This document shows, in pieces, positions 55,037-64,000 of a DNA stretch of 64,000 nucleotides. The position numbers and the translations under genes are program-made. Under the pieces are notes generated by a model. The model had not been told where the DNA came from, searched no databases, and saw only the letters and a list, made by a program, of their open reading frames with translations. The stretch is taken from assembly GCA_945861715.1 (NCBI GenBank), contig CAMAVK010000003.1:67344-131343 (forward strand). Direction: 5' to 3'. Position 1 is the first letter of the stretch. Every line of letters begins with the position of its first letter. Origin of the DNA: Candidatus Woesearchaeota archaeon (lineage in GTDB: Archaea; Nanobdellota; Nanobdellia; Woesearchaeales; GW2011-AR9).

Positions 55037-55698
55037 TCGCTATCCCTCTTATGAACTGGAATAGGTACCATTACCGGTTGCGGCTTCACTGATTCATAAA
55101 ATCCAACAACCTTCTCCCATGCCGACTTCCACATTGGTTTTTTATCAAGCACTTTCTGGTCAGAATCTTTGATGTACATCGAACTTGCGGTAAGTGAAAA
55201 TAGTCCCCCAAGCCACAAAAAATCGATAGAATCCCACACGGATTTATAGGTTGGATCAAACGCATTGTGAATCCCTTTGAGGGTAGCATAAACACCACAT
55301 CCTAACACTCCTAAACGTGTAGACCGAAAAACATGTTGTACTCCTGATTCGATTAAATCAATTGCAACAGCACCCGATGTGCCATCTTCAGATATTGTCC
55401 TCTTTTTATAGTAAGTATGTACAATATCAATTAAAGCAAGTCCCACATAACCCTTCATAACAAAAGGTACAGCCGAACCAAACAAATCTTGAAATTGGTG
55501 TGTAGAAGCAGGACGATAAGGAAATATGCTTGTTGCCGCCAGATATCCAATATCACTCATAAACAATGAGGCATTAGCCATCATTGCAAGAGTATATTTC
55601 GATCCACCATTTGCTTCATACGCAACAACAGGTTTAGCATACGCGCGGTGTACAATTTCATCAACCGCTTTAACCGGTGCAAGTATTTCTTCTAACAT
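55030..55698 (-). CDS. Membrane protein, paralog B of a tandem pair
   Basis: 222 residues. Starts MLEEILAPVKAVDEIVHRAY, ends DQKVLDKKPMWKSAWEKVVG plus KPQPVMVPIP: clear duplication with the 54422 gene. Hydrophobic segments in the middle (FVMKGYVGLALIDIVHTY, FLWLGGLFSLTASSMYI). Leaderless promoter GGTAACCTTTTTAA (complement of 55723-55736) 25 bp upstream, the same 14-bp element as before the 9890 gene. Confidence 0.68.
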   Translation of the reverse strand: MLEEILAPVKAVDEIVHRAYAKPVVAYEANGGSKYTLAMMANASLFMSDIGYLAATSIFPYRPASTHQFQDLFGSAVPFVMKGYVGLALIDIVHTYYKKRTISEDGTSGAVAIDLIESGVQHVFRSTRLGVLGCGVYATLKGIHNAFDPTYKSVWDSIDFLWLGGLFSLTASSMYIKDSDQKVLDKKPMWKSAWEKVVGFYESVKPQPVMVPIPVHKRDSEC

Positions 55699-55781
55699 AT
55701 ACTAATCAGAAATAACTCTATTTTAAAAAGGTTACCACTAAAAAGAAACAAAAAAGAAATAATATTTACTCCCTAAAGTAT

Positions 55782-56498
55782 CTACGCTTTAAACGGAATT
55801 TTTGTTGACTTAACTTCTTTCCCATCAACAACGATAGTTCGGGTAATAATTCCTTGGCGAGTTGCTTTCTTTCGAGCCATTGCCGGATCCTTAGCAAGCA
55901 ACTTATCATCAACATCAATTTTCTCAATAAAATAATGATGATTAATAATTAACTCCTTAAACACTGCTGGGCAATCAAATAAATATTCCTCACTAAACGC
56001 CTTCGATAAAGACATTGGAAGCTTAATCGTAACAAACTTATCCGTTCGAGAACCTAATTTAGGAGTACTCTTACCCTTCACTTTCATAAGACCGCCTTCA
56101 AAGGCAACCCCAAAAAGCAAATACTCGGAAGCCAGAGCAGTAACTAGTTTCTTATATGACGCAGCAGGAATAGTCTCTGATATAGCATACTTTTCCCCTG
56201 GTTTACCAAATCGTTTATCAGACGAAAATCCGATTTGTAATGAGTCCAATACCTCGGAAATATTGCGAACAGTTTCAATAACACCTTCAACCTTTACCGT
56301 CCCGCTCAGATGTTCAGCAAGAAACATATGAATAAAATTAAGATGCTCAAAGCCAGTTTCCACTTTCCAATCAAGCTTTTGTACTTTCACAACAAATGGT
56401 TCCTTATTAAATTCACCCACACTATAACGTGAAAACGAATGATGAACATCATCTGTTATCTTCTTATCCACTATTTTTTTAAGAAAATTGATTCCCAT
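55782..56498 (-). CDS. Hypothetical protein
   Basis: About 238 residues from MGINFLKKIVDKK, with GGGGA before the ATG (a second ATG lies two codons earlier). Compact alpha/beta composition without signal or membrane helix. Stretches such as LASEYLLFGVAFEGGLMKVKG and DKLLAKDPAMARKKATRQGI stand out. No family recognised. It lies at the head of a minus-strand group of unknown genes. Confidence 0.62.
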   Translation of the reverse strand: MGINFLKKIVDKKITDDVHHSFSRYSVGEFNKEPFVVKVQKLDWKVETGFEHLNFIHMFLAEHLSGTVKVEGVIETVRNISEVLDSLQIGFSSDKRFGKPGEKYAISETIPAASYKKLVTALASEYLLFGVAFEGGLMKVKGKSTPKLGSRTDKFVTIKLPMSLSKAFSEEYLFDCPAVFKELIINHHYFIEKIDVDDKLLAKDPAMARKKATRQGIITRTIVVDGKEVKSTKIPFKA

Positions 56499-56732
56499 AA
56501 GCATTCCCCTTTGTAATAATCACATCTTCAAATATATCAATCTAAATTTATACATCCTAAGACAATATAAGGACATTCAGTATTCTATTTAAACCTTACC
56601 GTTAAGTAACATCATCAAAAAAAGCCACATAATATCTTTAAAAAGCTTAAAAAACCACAAAAATCCCTTTGCTGGGTAGTTTCTATCTTCCTCTCATAAC
56701 TTTTATAAACCCCCTCGCCCTACACACCAAAG

Positions 56733-57182
56733 ATGAAGAGAAAGACCTCTACAAGACTGCACACTCCATTAAAAAAAGCTGAGAAAATGCTTCCCACAAT
56801 AGAGGTATCCGTATTAAAACTTCAAATTTGGCAACAAGCCTTAGAAATCCTCGACGAAACCGAAATTGAAATAGAAGAAGAATCTCTTGACGCTATTCGT
56901 GCAGTCACAAAGTTCAATAAAGATTATCATCACATGTGTTACATTTTCTACAAAACACTTGACGAATTAGAACAGATGGGCTGTATCATTCGCGATCTCG
57001 ATGAAGGTTTAGTAGACATTCGAACAACCATCGCCAAAAAAGAAATACACCTCTCCTGGAAAGTAGGCGAAAAACATATTGAATATTGGCACGACCCTAT
57101 TGGAAATCCTGACGTGCGAAACAAAATCATCACCCTTCCAGATATAGATTCCAAACTAAATCTCAAAATAAAGAAAAAGTAA
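56733..57182 (+). CDS. DUF2203 family protein
   Basis: 149 residues. The second half matches DUF2203: QMGCIIRDLDEGLVDIRTTI, then HLSWKVGEKHIEYWHDPIG, the conserved W-x-x-GE-x-x-I-x-x-WH block. The N-terminal half is helical and basic. DUF2203 proteins are small, cytoplasmic and uncharacterised. Leaderless: CTTTTATAAACC lies about 27 bp before the ATG. Confidence 0.78.
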   Translation: MKRKTSTRLHTPLKKAEKMLPTIEVSVLKLQIWQQALEILDETEIEIEEESLDAIRAVTKFNKDYHHMCYIFYKTLDELEQMGCIIRDLDEGLVDIRTTIAKKEIHLSWKVGEKHIEYWHDPIGNPDVRNKIITLPDIDSKLNLKIKKK

Positions 57183-57322
57183 AAGCATTTATCCAGCCCT
57201 TCTAAGAGTTTTCTTTCACTTTCCATCACATCCTTTCACTTCTAATTATATCACCACAACTTCCAAAATCCATTGAGAATTACAATAAACGACTATTACC
57301 TTCTACACTCATTCAATATAAC

Positions 57323-57673
57323 TCACGCAAGTCCCAAAAACAATAACAGCAACCCAAAAAACACTATTGTATTCACCCGAAGCTGCAAAATTTTGTGCGA
57401 AATCTCCAAATCATCAGCATATGGATTCCAAAACAGCAACATCAAGTTATCAAATTCAAAATAGAGCCACGTATTTTTATTTGTATTAATCACATTTCTT
57501 ATATTCATCGACAAGGCGCCACCAATCCAGAATGAGATAAACATTAATAAGAAAATGACTGAGCGCACAAACGAAACATAATGAACTCCAATAAATAAAA
57601 TGAGAACAGATATAAAAAGCGCCAAACTAATGAGCAATCCATAGATAACGATTTGTTGAAGCGTTTTATTCAT
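57323..57673 (-). CDS. Small four-helix membrane protein
   Basis: About 116 residues from MNKTLQQIVIYGLLISLALF, with GGAGGT before the ATG; the frame extends upstream without support. Hydrophobic helices: ISLALFISVLILFIGVHYV, SVIFLLMFISFWIGGAL and IVFFGLLLLFLGLA. No motif. Function unknown. Confidence 0.62.
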   Translation of the reverse strand: MNKTLQQIVIYGLLISLALFISVLILFIGVHYVSFVRSVIFLLMFISFWIGGALSMNIRNVINTNKNTWLYFEFDNLMLLFWNPYADDLEISHKILQLRVNTIVFFGLLLLFLGLA

Positions 57674-57790
57674 AATACCTCCAAAACAACCCATATTTAA
57701 AAAATTAAACCTCCTCTTTTGAAATATCAACCAAATCCCCCACCCCATCCCCACAACACTTAAATATCGCTCCTCACTCCAAACAATAAC

Positions 57791-59068
57791 ATGACTTCGG
57801 TGATAATACTATCCTTTGGACAGGAATTGTACACCAGTGATGTCGAACAAATGCGCGGCGTCTTAATAACCGCGAAGTTTGAAATTGCTCAAACAATAGA
57901 ATCAGCTGACCTCATTATTCTTCACGCAAACGGAAAAGGAGATTTGCACGACTTCTGGGCAACCTTAACAGATTTAGAAAAGAATCATCCCAATAAATCA
58001 AAAATCATCTCCGGCTGCATCCCAAAAGGCGACTCAGATCGCATCAACAAATACACCCTTGTCACAACCAGACAAATTCATAAAATCGCAGAAGCAGTCG
58101 AAGAGACATTAGTTGACAACGTGATCCAACTTCTAAACACCAAAGAACTCCCCCCAATTAACCTTCCCCGTGTTCGTACCGTAGCATACACACAAACAAT
58201 CCCCATCGCACGAGCCTGTCAAGGAACATGCGGTTACTGCAAATCAAAACGAAAAGGCTCCCCTTACACCTCATACCCAATAGCAGATATAAAAAATGAG
58301 GTAGAAAAAGCCATCATGCTTGGAGCAAAGGAAATAATTCTCGCAACTTCAGACGGCGGTGCCTATGGACTTGACATCAAAACAAATCTACCAACACTGC
58401 TACGCGAGCTCATCAAAATCGAAGGAGACTATATCATCCACCTCCCAAAAATATGTCCGACTACCATACTCAAATGCAAAGATGATCTCACTTCAGTTTT
58501 AAAAAGTGACAAATTAAGAAAGTTCCTAGAGTTTCCCATGTATAGTATAAGTCAAAGTGTGCTCGAAGACATGGGAAAAACGTACAACACCGAAGACTTT
58601 GTCAATTGGGTAACCACATTAAAAGAACGCTTCCCCACAATAAACATAATTCTAGATATCCTCGTTGGTCACCCACTCGAGTCCGACCAAGACTTTTGGC
58701 AACTCCAAACGACACTTCGAAAAATGAGTCCTGACATTATCCACACCATGCAATACAACCCCAAGTTGCGCGTACAAAAAGACGCAAAAGAAATTCTCCC
58801 GCTCAGCGACGAAGAACTTGGTAGGCGAATGGTCGTCCTCATTGACCTTAACAACAACATCTCAAAACTTCAAAATGAACGCTGGAGGGATTGGGTAGGA
58901 TCAGTCATCATTGAAAAAGAAGTGCGTGAAGGCGTCATGCAAGGTCGAAACTTCACATATAAACCAGTTCACATAAACACCACCACAGCAAAGCGTGGAG
59001 ACATTCTCAACGTCAAAGTCACAAGAACAACGGGAACAGAATTATTAGCGGAAGTCGTAGGAAATTAG
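57791..59068 (+). CDS. Methylthiotransferase-like radical SAM protein lacking auxiliary-cluster cysteines
   Basis: 425 residues. Domain order is that of MiaB/tRNA methylthiotransferases: N-terminal UPF0004, radical SAM, C-terminal TRAM (GRNFTYKPVHINTT). The radical SAM triad is intact: ACQGTCGYCKSKRKG. In UPF0004 the usual three Cys bind a second cluster. Here the first position reads LSFGQELYTSDVE (Gln for Cys), the second IILHANGKGD (no Cys) and only the third, IISGCIPKGD, remains. Methylthio transfer needs that cluster, so this is either a changed activity or a partner of another copy. Leaderless. Confidence 0.9.
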   Translation: MTSVIILSFGQELYTSDVEQMRGVLITAKFEIAQTIESADLIILHANGKGDLHDFWATLTDLEKNHPNKSKIISGCIPKGDSDRINKYTLVTTRQIHKIAEAVEETLVDNVIQLLNTKELPPINLPRVRTVAYTQTIPIARACQGTCGYCKSKRKGSPYTSYPIADIKNEVEKAIMLGAKEIILATSDGGAYGLDIKTNLPTLLRELIKIEGDYIIHLPKICPTTILKCKDDLTSVLKSDKLRKFLEFPMYSISQSVLEDMGKTYNTEDFVNWVTTLKERFPTINIILDILVGHPLESDQDFWQLQTTLRKMSPDIIHTMQYNPKLRVQKDAKEILPLSDEELGRRMVVLIDLNNNISKLQNERWRDWVGSVIIEKEVREGVMQGRNFTYKPVHINTTTAKRGDILNVKVTRTTGTELLAEVVGN

Positions 59069-59187
59069 GATTTTAATTCACTCGATATATCTTCTTCATT
59101 AAATTAAAATAGTATTACGCCCTCAAAATTCTAAAATAAAGTAATCCAAGAATAAATCAAACCCAGAATAAAATTTATAATTTTAAT

Positions 59188-60690
59188 TCAACGTCGTGCA
59201 GGTTTAAACCCACCCGGTCGAGGCCCTCGAGATGGTCCACTTGGTCGTGAACCACTCCCTGCCGGACGTGACCCACTTGAAGGTCCATCACGTTGAAATC
59301 CACCACGAGCACCGCCTTCACTTCTCTCACCACGAGATGAATCAGCTCCAGGTCCTCTGCCACCAAATCCACCAGATGATGTACGTGGTCTGCGAGGTCC
59401 GCCTCGAGATGCACCCCCACCAAATCCACCTGAAGACCCACCTCGACTAGATCCCCCACGCGAACCACCGCGAGATCCACCTCGAGAACCACCTCGACCA
59501 GCTCCTCCACGAGGAAGTGGGCGAGCATCAGCACCACGAGCTTTCATTGCATGTTCGCTGTGATGCGCATGGTCAGTAATAACAGGAATATCCTTTCGAA
59601 TTAACCTCTCAATAGAACTCAAATACGTCCTCTCAGACGCACTACAAAATGAAATCGCATGACCTTCAGTACCAGCACGTGCCGTTCGACCAATACGATG
59701 CACATAGGTTTCAGGGTCAAGAGGAAGTTCATAGTTGATAACATGTGTAATACCTTCAACATCAATTCCACGTGCAGCAATATCAGTAGCAACCAGAACA
59801 CGAACTTTTCCTCGTTTAAACATCTCAAGAGCAGCAACTCGAGCTTGCTGACTTTTATTTCCATGAATAGCTTCGGAACGAATACCTGCATGATTTAAAC
59901 CCATACACACTTTATTTGCAACATGTTTCATCTGCGTAAAAATAATTACTCTCTTCATCAATGGATTACCAAGTAATTCAACGAGCAATTGATCTTTTCG
60001 TTCTCGATCAACAAAATATGCATGTTGCTCAATTTTATCTACTGTTGGTGTTTCCGGATTAATGGTCACATGCACTGGATCGCGAACCAGCGTCTTAGCT
60101 AATTCCACAACCTTTGGTTCAAGCGTAGCTGAAAAGAACAACGACTGTCGTTTAGACGGTAGCTTTGAAATAATTTTTCGAATATCATTAATAAAACCCA
60201 TATCAAGCATACGATCTGCTTCATCAAGAACGAAGACTTCAACACCACTCAACTTCAAATGACCCTGATTCATTAAATCAAGCAAACGTCCAGGCGTTGC
60301 AACAACAATATCCGCCCCTCGACGTAAAGCCGACACTTGCGGCATCTGACCAACGCCACCAAAAATAACAGTTGAAGTAACATGAATATGAGCTCCATAT
60401 ACTCTGATGCTATCTCCTATTTGTGCAGCAAGCTCTCGTGTAGGAGCTAGAATGAGAACCCGCGGGTCTCGGCTTGGAACCGGCTTTCGTGTAAGCCATA
60501 ACTTTTGTAAAATAGGCAAAGTAAATGCTGCTGTTTTACCAGTTCCAGTTTGGGCACACCCAAGTAAATCTCGACCTTCAAGAAGTGCTGGAATACTTTG
60601 TGCTTGAATTGGAGTTGGTGAAGTATAACCCTTCTCTTTAAGGGCTTTTTGAATAGGTTCTATAAGGGGTAGTTCTGTAAAAGATTTCAT
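59188..60690 (-). CDS. DEAD-box RNA helicase with Arg/Gly-rich tail
   Basis: 500 residues. ATP-dependent RNA unwinding. Q-motif region [19 protein letters not shown] and [12 protein letters not shown]; motif [12 protein letters not shown]; Ia [19 protein letters not shown]; motif [34 protein letters not shown]. The last 110 residues are low-complexity RGG/SGG/PRP repeats that bind RNA and may drive condensates. The start MKSFTELPL at 60690 is set by a TATA box about 25 bp upstream on the minus strand; the frame is open much further. Confidence 0.95.
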   Translation of the reverse strand: MKSFTELPLIEPIQKALKEKGYTSPTPIQAQSIPALLEGRDLLGCAQTGTGKTAAFTLPILQKLWLTRKPVPSRDPRVLILAPTRELAAQIGDSIRVYGAHIHVTSTVIFGGVGQMPQVSALRRGADIVVATPGRLLDLMNQGHLKLSGVEVFVLDEADRMLDMGFINDIRKIISKLPSKRQSLFFSATLEPKVVELAKTLVRDPVHVTINPETPTVDKIEQHAYFVDRERKDQLLVELLGNPLMKRVIIFTQMKHVANKVCMGLNHAGIRSEAIHGNKSQQARVAALEMFKRGKVRVLVATDIAARGIDVEGITHVINYELPLDPETYVHRIGRTARAGTEGHAISFCSASERTYLSSIERLIRKDIPVITDHAHHSEHAMKARGADARPLPRGGAGRGGSRGGSRGGSRGGSSRGGSSGGFGGGASRGGPRRPRTSSGGFGGRGPGADSSRGERSEGGARGGFQRDGPSSGSRPAGSGSRPSGPSRGPRPGGFKPARR

Positions 60691-60795
60691 ATCAATAAAA
60701 TATAGAGGTCCTAATATAAAGCTTTGTCTAAATAGTGCCTCGAGAAATAAAATCAAACCAATACTTTTAAATACTCCCTGTAAGTAGTGATAATA

Positions 60796-61086
60796 ATGGC
60801 TCACCAAAACCATTACGGAATTGACATGTTCGTTGGAATAGTTATACACGAAGATGACACGCCAGGACAGCACGCTCTGTTCATTGTAGACCATCGAGTT
60901 GGTGGCTGTCAAGATTTCAAAAGTATACAAGCGATGGCAAAATATGTTGGACGTGAATTCGGCCCAATATATAAACAACATATCACCTATGAACCCCCAA
61001 TAACACCTTACGCGAAATTCACAACTGATCAAATAGAATTTTTCGAAAATGAAGTATTAAGAAACCTGCCTGCAAAACAAATTTAA
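60796..61086 (+). CDS. Small hypothetical protein
   Basis: 96 residues from [20 protein letters not shown]. Compact, His-rich, with [20 protein letters not shown] in the middle and a Pro/Tyr stretch ([12 protein letters not shown]). No signal. Leaderless with TTTTAAATAC about 24 bp before the ATG. In many archaea a small ribosomal protein (L18a/LX) sits near prefoldin alpha and ftsY, but this sequence does not look like it. Confidence 0.6.
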   Translation: MAHQNHYGIDMFVGIVIHEDDTPGQHALFIVDHRVGGCQDFKSIQAMAKYVGREFGPIYKQHITYEPPITPYAKFTTDQIEFFENEVLRNLPAKQI

Positions 61087-61137
61087 GAAAAAATAAAGTA
61101 TTTCATCTAATGGGTTACAGCAAAAAATTCTATCCAA

Positions 61138-62739
61138 TTACAACCCCAAATGTTTCAATATCTTCTCGCGATCAAACGGCTCAAAATCATCATATGTCTG
61201 ACCAACACCTAAGAACAAAATTGGCTTCTTAATCACATACGCAATAGAAATCGGAGCACCACCCTTCTCATCAACATCGGCTTTTGTAAGAATCGCACCA
61301 TCCATTTGAACTAAATTATTAAATTGCATCGCTTGCTCAATACAATCGTTTCCTGTTATTGATTCACCAACAAAAATTTTTAAATTTGGTTTAGTAATAC
61401 GAATAATCTTTTCCAATTCAGACATCAAATTGGTGTTTGAATGTAACCGACCAGCAGTATCAATTAATACTACATCAACTCCATTCTTCTCTGCATACTT
61501 AATCGCATCAAACGCAACAGCAGCCGCATCCGACCCATAATCCTGTTTGATAATTTTACAATTCAACTTCACAGCATGCTCTTCAAGTTGCTGAATTGCA
61601 GCTGCGCGAAATGTATCGCACGCAGCAAGGACAACTGTTCTTCCGTTTTTTTGTAAATAATGAGCAAGCTTCGCAACGCTCGTTGTTTTACCCGCTCCGT
61701 TAATTCCAAAAAATGCGATAACATATGGCTTACCTGTTTTTTCAGCAGCATGCGCTCGAACTCGCTCAAGCAATGGAATAGAATCCATCGTCAAAATAGA
61801 AGAAAGTGTACCCTTTAGGGTCTCCATTATCTTACCTTCAACATCACGTGGCAGCGGTTTATCAACCAACTCAGAGACCAAATCCACTTTTATTTTCTCA
61901 ATCACTTCAACTGAAACATTATTCTCAAGCAATGCCAATTCTAAGTCCCAAAATAAATCCAAAAATTTCTCTTCTGAAATCGTCTTAGTGGTAATTGCCT
62001 GCTTCAACTTCGAAAAGAATCCTTTCGGTTCAACAACCTCATCAGGTACTTTTTTAGGTGATGGAACTACAACATCTTCCTTTTTCACTACCTTCACTTC
62101 AGGTACAATTTCAACTTTCTTTTGAATTGTTTCAACTTTCTTTTGAACAACATCCGCTTTCTTGTGAACAACATCAACGTTTGACGCAACAACATTCTGT
62201 TTCACCACCTGTGGTCTTACTTGCTCAACAGGAGGTTTAATTTCAACAGAAGCATCCTTAACCGAGTCGACTCTTCTTTCTTCAACAACCCCTTCCTTCT
62301 GCTCAACAGTCCTTTGCTTCTGCTCAACCGCATCTTTATTCACTTCCAAAGAATTTTTTTTATCCTCAACAATCACTTCAGCTTGCGTTGCATCATCATC
62401 ATTTTTTTGCTCAACAACCATTTGTTCAGCAGGTTTCGATCCAAATATTTTAGAAAAAAATCCCTTCTTCGCAGATTCAACAGAGACCTTCACATAATCC
62501 TTAACAACAATCTCATCTATAACTGGTTTCGTTTCCAGAGTCTTATCATGAATTATGATCTCTTCCTGAATAGTATCCACCAACGATTCAGTTTCAATAT
62601 TTTCAGTAGCAACAGACGAAGCAACCACATTTTCAGAATTAACCTCTACCTCAACTTGCTTTACTTCAGCTTCTTCTTCCGTCTTCTTAGAAAAAACAGT
62701 AAGCGCGTCCTTTAATTTTTCTCGAAGTTTTCCAAACAT
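61138..62739 (-). CDS. ftsY: Signal recognition particle receptor FtsY
   Basis: 533 residues. GTPase that docks ribosome-SRP complexes at the membrane. The N-terminal 220 residues are an acidic Glu/Val/Lys-rich region with imprecise repeats (VVQKKVETIQKKVEIV), longer than in most archaea. The NG domain follows: N-bundle (LFWDLELALLENNVSVEV), G1 GINGAGKTTSVAKLA, DTFRAAAIQQLEEHA, G3 LIDTAGRLHS, G4 LTKADVDEKGG. GGAGAA precedes the ATG at 62739. Right after prefoldin alpha, a gene order known from many archaea. Confidence 0.96.
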   Translation of the reverse strand: MFGKLREKLKDALTVFSKKTEEEAEVKQVEVEVNSENVVASSVATENIETESLVDTIQEEIIIHDKTLETKPVIDEIVVKDYVKVSVESAKKGFFSKIFGSKPAEQMVVEQKNDDDATQAEVIVEDKKNSLEVNKDAVEQKQRTVEQKEGVVEERRVDSVKDASVEIKPPVEQVRPQVVKQNVVASNVDVVHKKADVVQKKVETIQKKVEIVPEVKVVKKEDVVVPSPKKVPDEVVEPKGFFSKLKQAITTKTISEEKFLDLFWDLELALLENNVSVEVIEKIKVDLVSELVDKPLPRDVEGKIMETLKGTLSSILTMDSIPLLERVRAHAAEKTGKPYVIAFFGINGAGKTTSVAKLAHYLQKNGRTVVLAACDTFRAAAIQQLEEHAVKLNCKIIKQDYGSDAAAVAFDAIKYAEKNGVDVVLIDTAGRLHSNTNLMSELEKIIRITKPNLKIFVGESITGNDCIEQAMQFNNLVQMDGAILTKADVDEKGGAPISIAYVIKKPILFLGVGQTYDDFEPFDREKILKHLGL

Positions 62740-62788
62740 AATATTCTCCAACGAATTAATTTTAATCAAAAACAACATTCACAATAAT

Positions 62789-63193
62789 CTACTCACTCTG
62801 GCTCTCTACCTCACGATAAATCTGCATAGCTTGACCTTCAAACTGTTCAAGCAACCTACGTGCTTCCCCAATATTAAGTGTAATTTTATTTCGTTGTTCA
62901 TCCAGCATCAAAATAACCTGATCACAGGAACGAGGAACAACAGCTCCCGCTCCAACATTAACAAGCAATTCTGGATTACCTGCAAACTTTGCCTTCAAAA
63001 AAATACCATCTGCAAGAGGAACAAGCATTTCTTGCCCAGGCAGAACCGAAGAAAATGCATGCAATGCATCTTTTGTATCATCAATAAGAACCAATTGGCG
63101 CTCAAGCATATCGGTATGTTCATTAAGTTTTTCCATATGTTCTTGGAGCACCTTAAATTCCTGATACTGCTCTTTAATGTGATCTGTAGCAAC
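62789..63193 (-). CDS. pfdA: Prefoldin alpha subunit
   Basis: 134 residues. Forms the alpha2-beta4 jellyfish-shaped chaperone that hands unfolded proteins to the thermosome. Two long coiled-coil helices (KEQYQEFKVLQEHMEKLNEH and KITLNIGEARRLLEQFEGQA) flank the beta-hairpin MLVPLADGIFLKAKF plus LLVNVGAGAVVPRS, the alpha-type double hairpin. The start MVATDHIKEQY at 63193 has TTTTTAAAAG about 27 bp upstream, so it is leaderless. Head gene of a pfdA-ftsY pair. Confidence 0.92.
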   Translation of the reverse strand, partial: VATDHIKEQYQEFKVLQEHMEKLNEHTDMLERQLVLIDDTKDALHAFSSVLPGQEMLVPLADGIFLKAKFAGNPELLVNVGAGAVVPRSCDQVILMLDEQRNKITLNIGEARRLLEQFEGQAMQIYREVESQSE

Positions 63194-63286
63194 CATAAAC
63201 AAACAGAGCCTTCCTCTTTTAAAAAGCTTTGCACCTAATACCCACCTCAAATCTAAAGAGAATATATATCACAAAACGCCACCTAA

Positions 63287-63571
63287 TCACTCCCTAGATT
63301 CTACTTTAACATACGGAAAATGAATTGTGTGACTATCCCCCACAATTTGACCAACAACTAAACTCCCCGTGTTCTGTGACTCAAGAGAGCGATACAGTAA
63401 AAATCTACGTAACCGAGTTTCCTTATCTAATCCTTTTACCCAAGAATAGCTCTTGCCTAACTCTTCAATAACACATGCAATCTCATCATACGACGCATAC
63501 GAAAAACTATCCATCTTATCCCGAGTAATAAAAGGATGGAATCGATCACCTGACGCAATGCGACGCATCAA
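63287..63571 (-). CDS. Hypothetical protein, downstream part of an interrupted frame
   Basis: 94 residues from MMRRIASGDRFHPF. It lies in the same frame as the 63620 ORF, separated by one TAA and 15 coding-like codons (GSFYNQLFVHFTRRGKL) without a start. This suggests one gene with an in-frame stop, though a separate start at the ATG is possible. No family recognised (SYDEIACVIEELGKSYSW, TGSLVVGQIVGDSHTIHF). Confidence 0.5.
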   Translation of the reverse strand: MMRRIASGDRFHPFITRDKMDSFSYASYDEIACVIEELGKSYSWVKGLDKETRLRRFLLYRSLESQNTGSLVVGQIVGDSHTIHFPYVKVESRE

Positions 63572-63619
63572 TTTCCCACGGCGTGTAAAGTGAACAAAAA
63601 GTTGATTATAAAATGACCC

Positions 63620-64000
63620 TTACTCCCATCCCACAAAACCAATGCTACGACCTATGTGTTTGAACAAGTTTGGAATAGAGTCTGGAACAAATGTAAACCC
63701 ATCCGGATAAGACCCCTCATTCTTAAACTTAAATGGCATCTCCATCAATTCTCTATCTCGAATATACTTGCTATGCCCTTGAACATTTGACCTAATCATA
63801 ACTTGTTTTGGGTCAAATGATTTTCCGCTTTGAACAATTTCAAACTCTGCGCGCACAACATTATAACGCGCCTCTATCAGTTTCCCTTGATCATACATCA
63901 ATAACCTAGATAACTCATCACTTTTCATCCCTGTATTCTGAAAACTACTATTTTGTGAGGCGACCAGTGTTGGGGTATACACATTCCCAGATGAACCAAC
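63620..64000 (-). CDS. Hypothetical protein, 5' partial at the window edge
   Basis: At least 126 codons; the frame is open to the right edge of the window, so the GTG near 63982 need not be the start. Contains KLIEARYNVVRAEFEIVQSG, KSFDPKQVMIRSNVQGHSKY and PDGFTFVPDSIPNLFKHIGR. Ends GFVGWE-TAA, after which the same frame continues as protein-like sequence into the 63571 ORF. Function unknown. Confidence 0.5.
   Translation of the reverse strand, partial: VGSSGNVYTPTLVASQNSSFQNTGMKSDELSRLLMYDQGKLIEARYNVVRAEFEIVQSGKSFDPKQVMIRSNVQGHSKYIRDRELMEMPFKFKNEGSYPDGFTFVPDSIPNLFKHIGRSIGFVGWE

Noticed and set aside
59175-59537. 120-codon ORF rich in Val, Asp and Leu
   Set aside because: It is an out-of-frame reading of the GGT/CGA-rich tail of the DEAD-box helicase gene.
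60691-61032. N-terminal extension of the DEAD-box helicase
   Set aside because: It runs antisense through the 60796 gene and lies upstream of the helicase TATA box.
60796-61086. Ribosomal protein L18a/LX
   Set aside because: Expected in this gene neighbourhood, but the sequence does not show the family's pattern.

Overview
The window reads as one contiguous stretch of an archaeal chromosome with A+T-rich DNA. Archaeal markers are CDP-archaeol synthase, Kae1, prefoldin alpha next to FtsY, a prepilin-type peptidase, a BHB-type tRNA intron, and many genes whose TATA box lies about 25 bp before the ATG, which implies leaderless mRNAs. Where genes do have leaders, the ribosome-binding site is usually GGTGA. 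The mix with bacterial-type genes (sigma-70, GyrB, class II LysRS, a bacterial ThrRS core, DapA/LysA) and the many unassignable genes suggest a DPANN archaeon, most likely Woesearchaeota or a relative. The taxon is an inference.

Layout. 1-12.5 kb: a 5'-truncated sigma-70 factor, a coiled-coil protein, a small OB-fold lipoprotein, a SET-domain protein, a CDP-alcohol phosphatidyltransferase, threonyl-tRNA synthetase with a Thr-rich leader peptide, a uridine kinase-like protein, a membrane protein, a large fold-back DNA element and a UvrD-like helicase. 12.5-24.5 kb is an accessory island: a KilA-N gene, three long secreted or membrane-anchored surface proteins, then three copies of the 3' end of the last surface gene. 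These copies separate toxin-antitoxin-like cassettes (Fic/Doc, RelE/ParE), and a split BRO gene follows. 24.5-31 kb: cobalamin adenosyltransferase and two B12-dependent ribonucleotide reductases. 31-38 kb: CarS, pirin, an overlapping transglutaminase-like/DUF3419-like pair, a methyltransferase, a broken MscL and a histidine kinase. 38-42.5 kb: lysine biosynthesis (DapA, LysA), LysRS and a ferredoxin. 43-46 kb: two predicted nucleases, one flanked by direct repeats, and a tRNA-Gln with an intron in its T-loop. 46-51 kb: a C45 hydrolase, Kae1, two unknown genes and GyrB. 51-58 kb: a pilin-like protein, prepilin peptidase, surface and membrane proteins, a tandem paralog pair and a DUF2203 protein. 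57.8-64 kb: a degenerate methylthiotransferase-like radical SAM protein, a DEAD-box helicase with an RGG tail, FtsY, prefoldin alpha and an interrupted gene at the right edge.

Most notable signals. (1) An 18-codon leader ORF with seven Thr codons sits at the predicted start site of the thrS transcript, followed at once by mutually exclusive hairpins: the architecture of amino-acid attenuation, here in an archaeon. (2) ThrRS is a domain chimera with an archaeal editing domain on a bacterial core whose own editing domain has lost its catalytic His/Cys residues. (3) tRNA-Gln(CUG) carries a 39-nt intron at 59/60 with well-formed BHB bulges. (4) The tail-repeat cassette array, whose copies differ almost only at synonymous positions. 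(5) A complete bacterial-type sigma factor in an archaeon.
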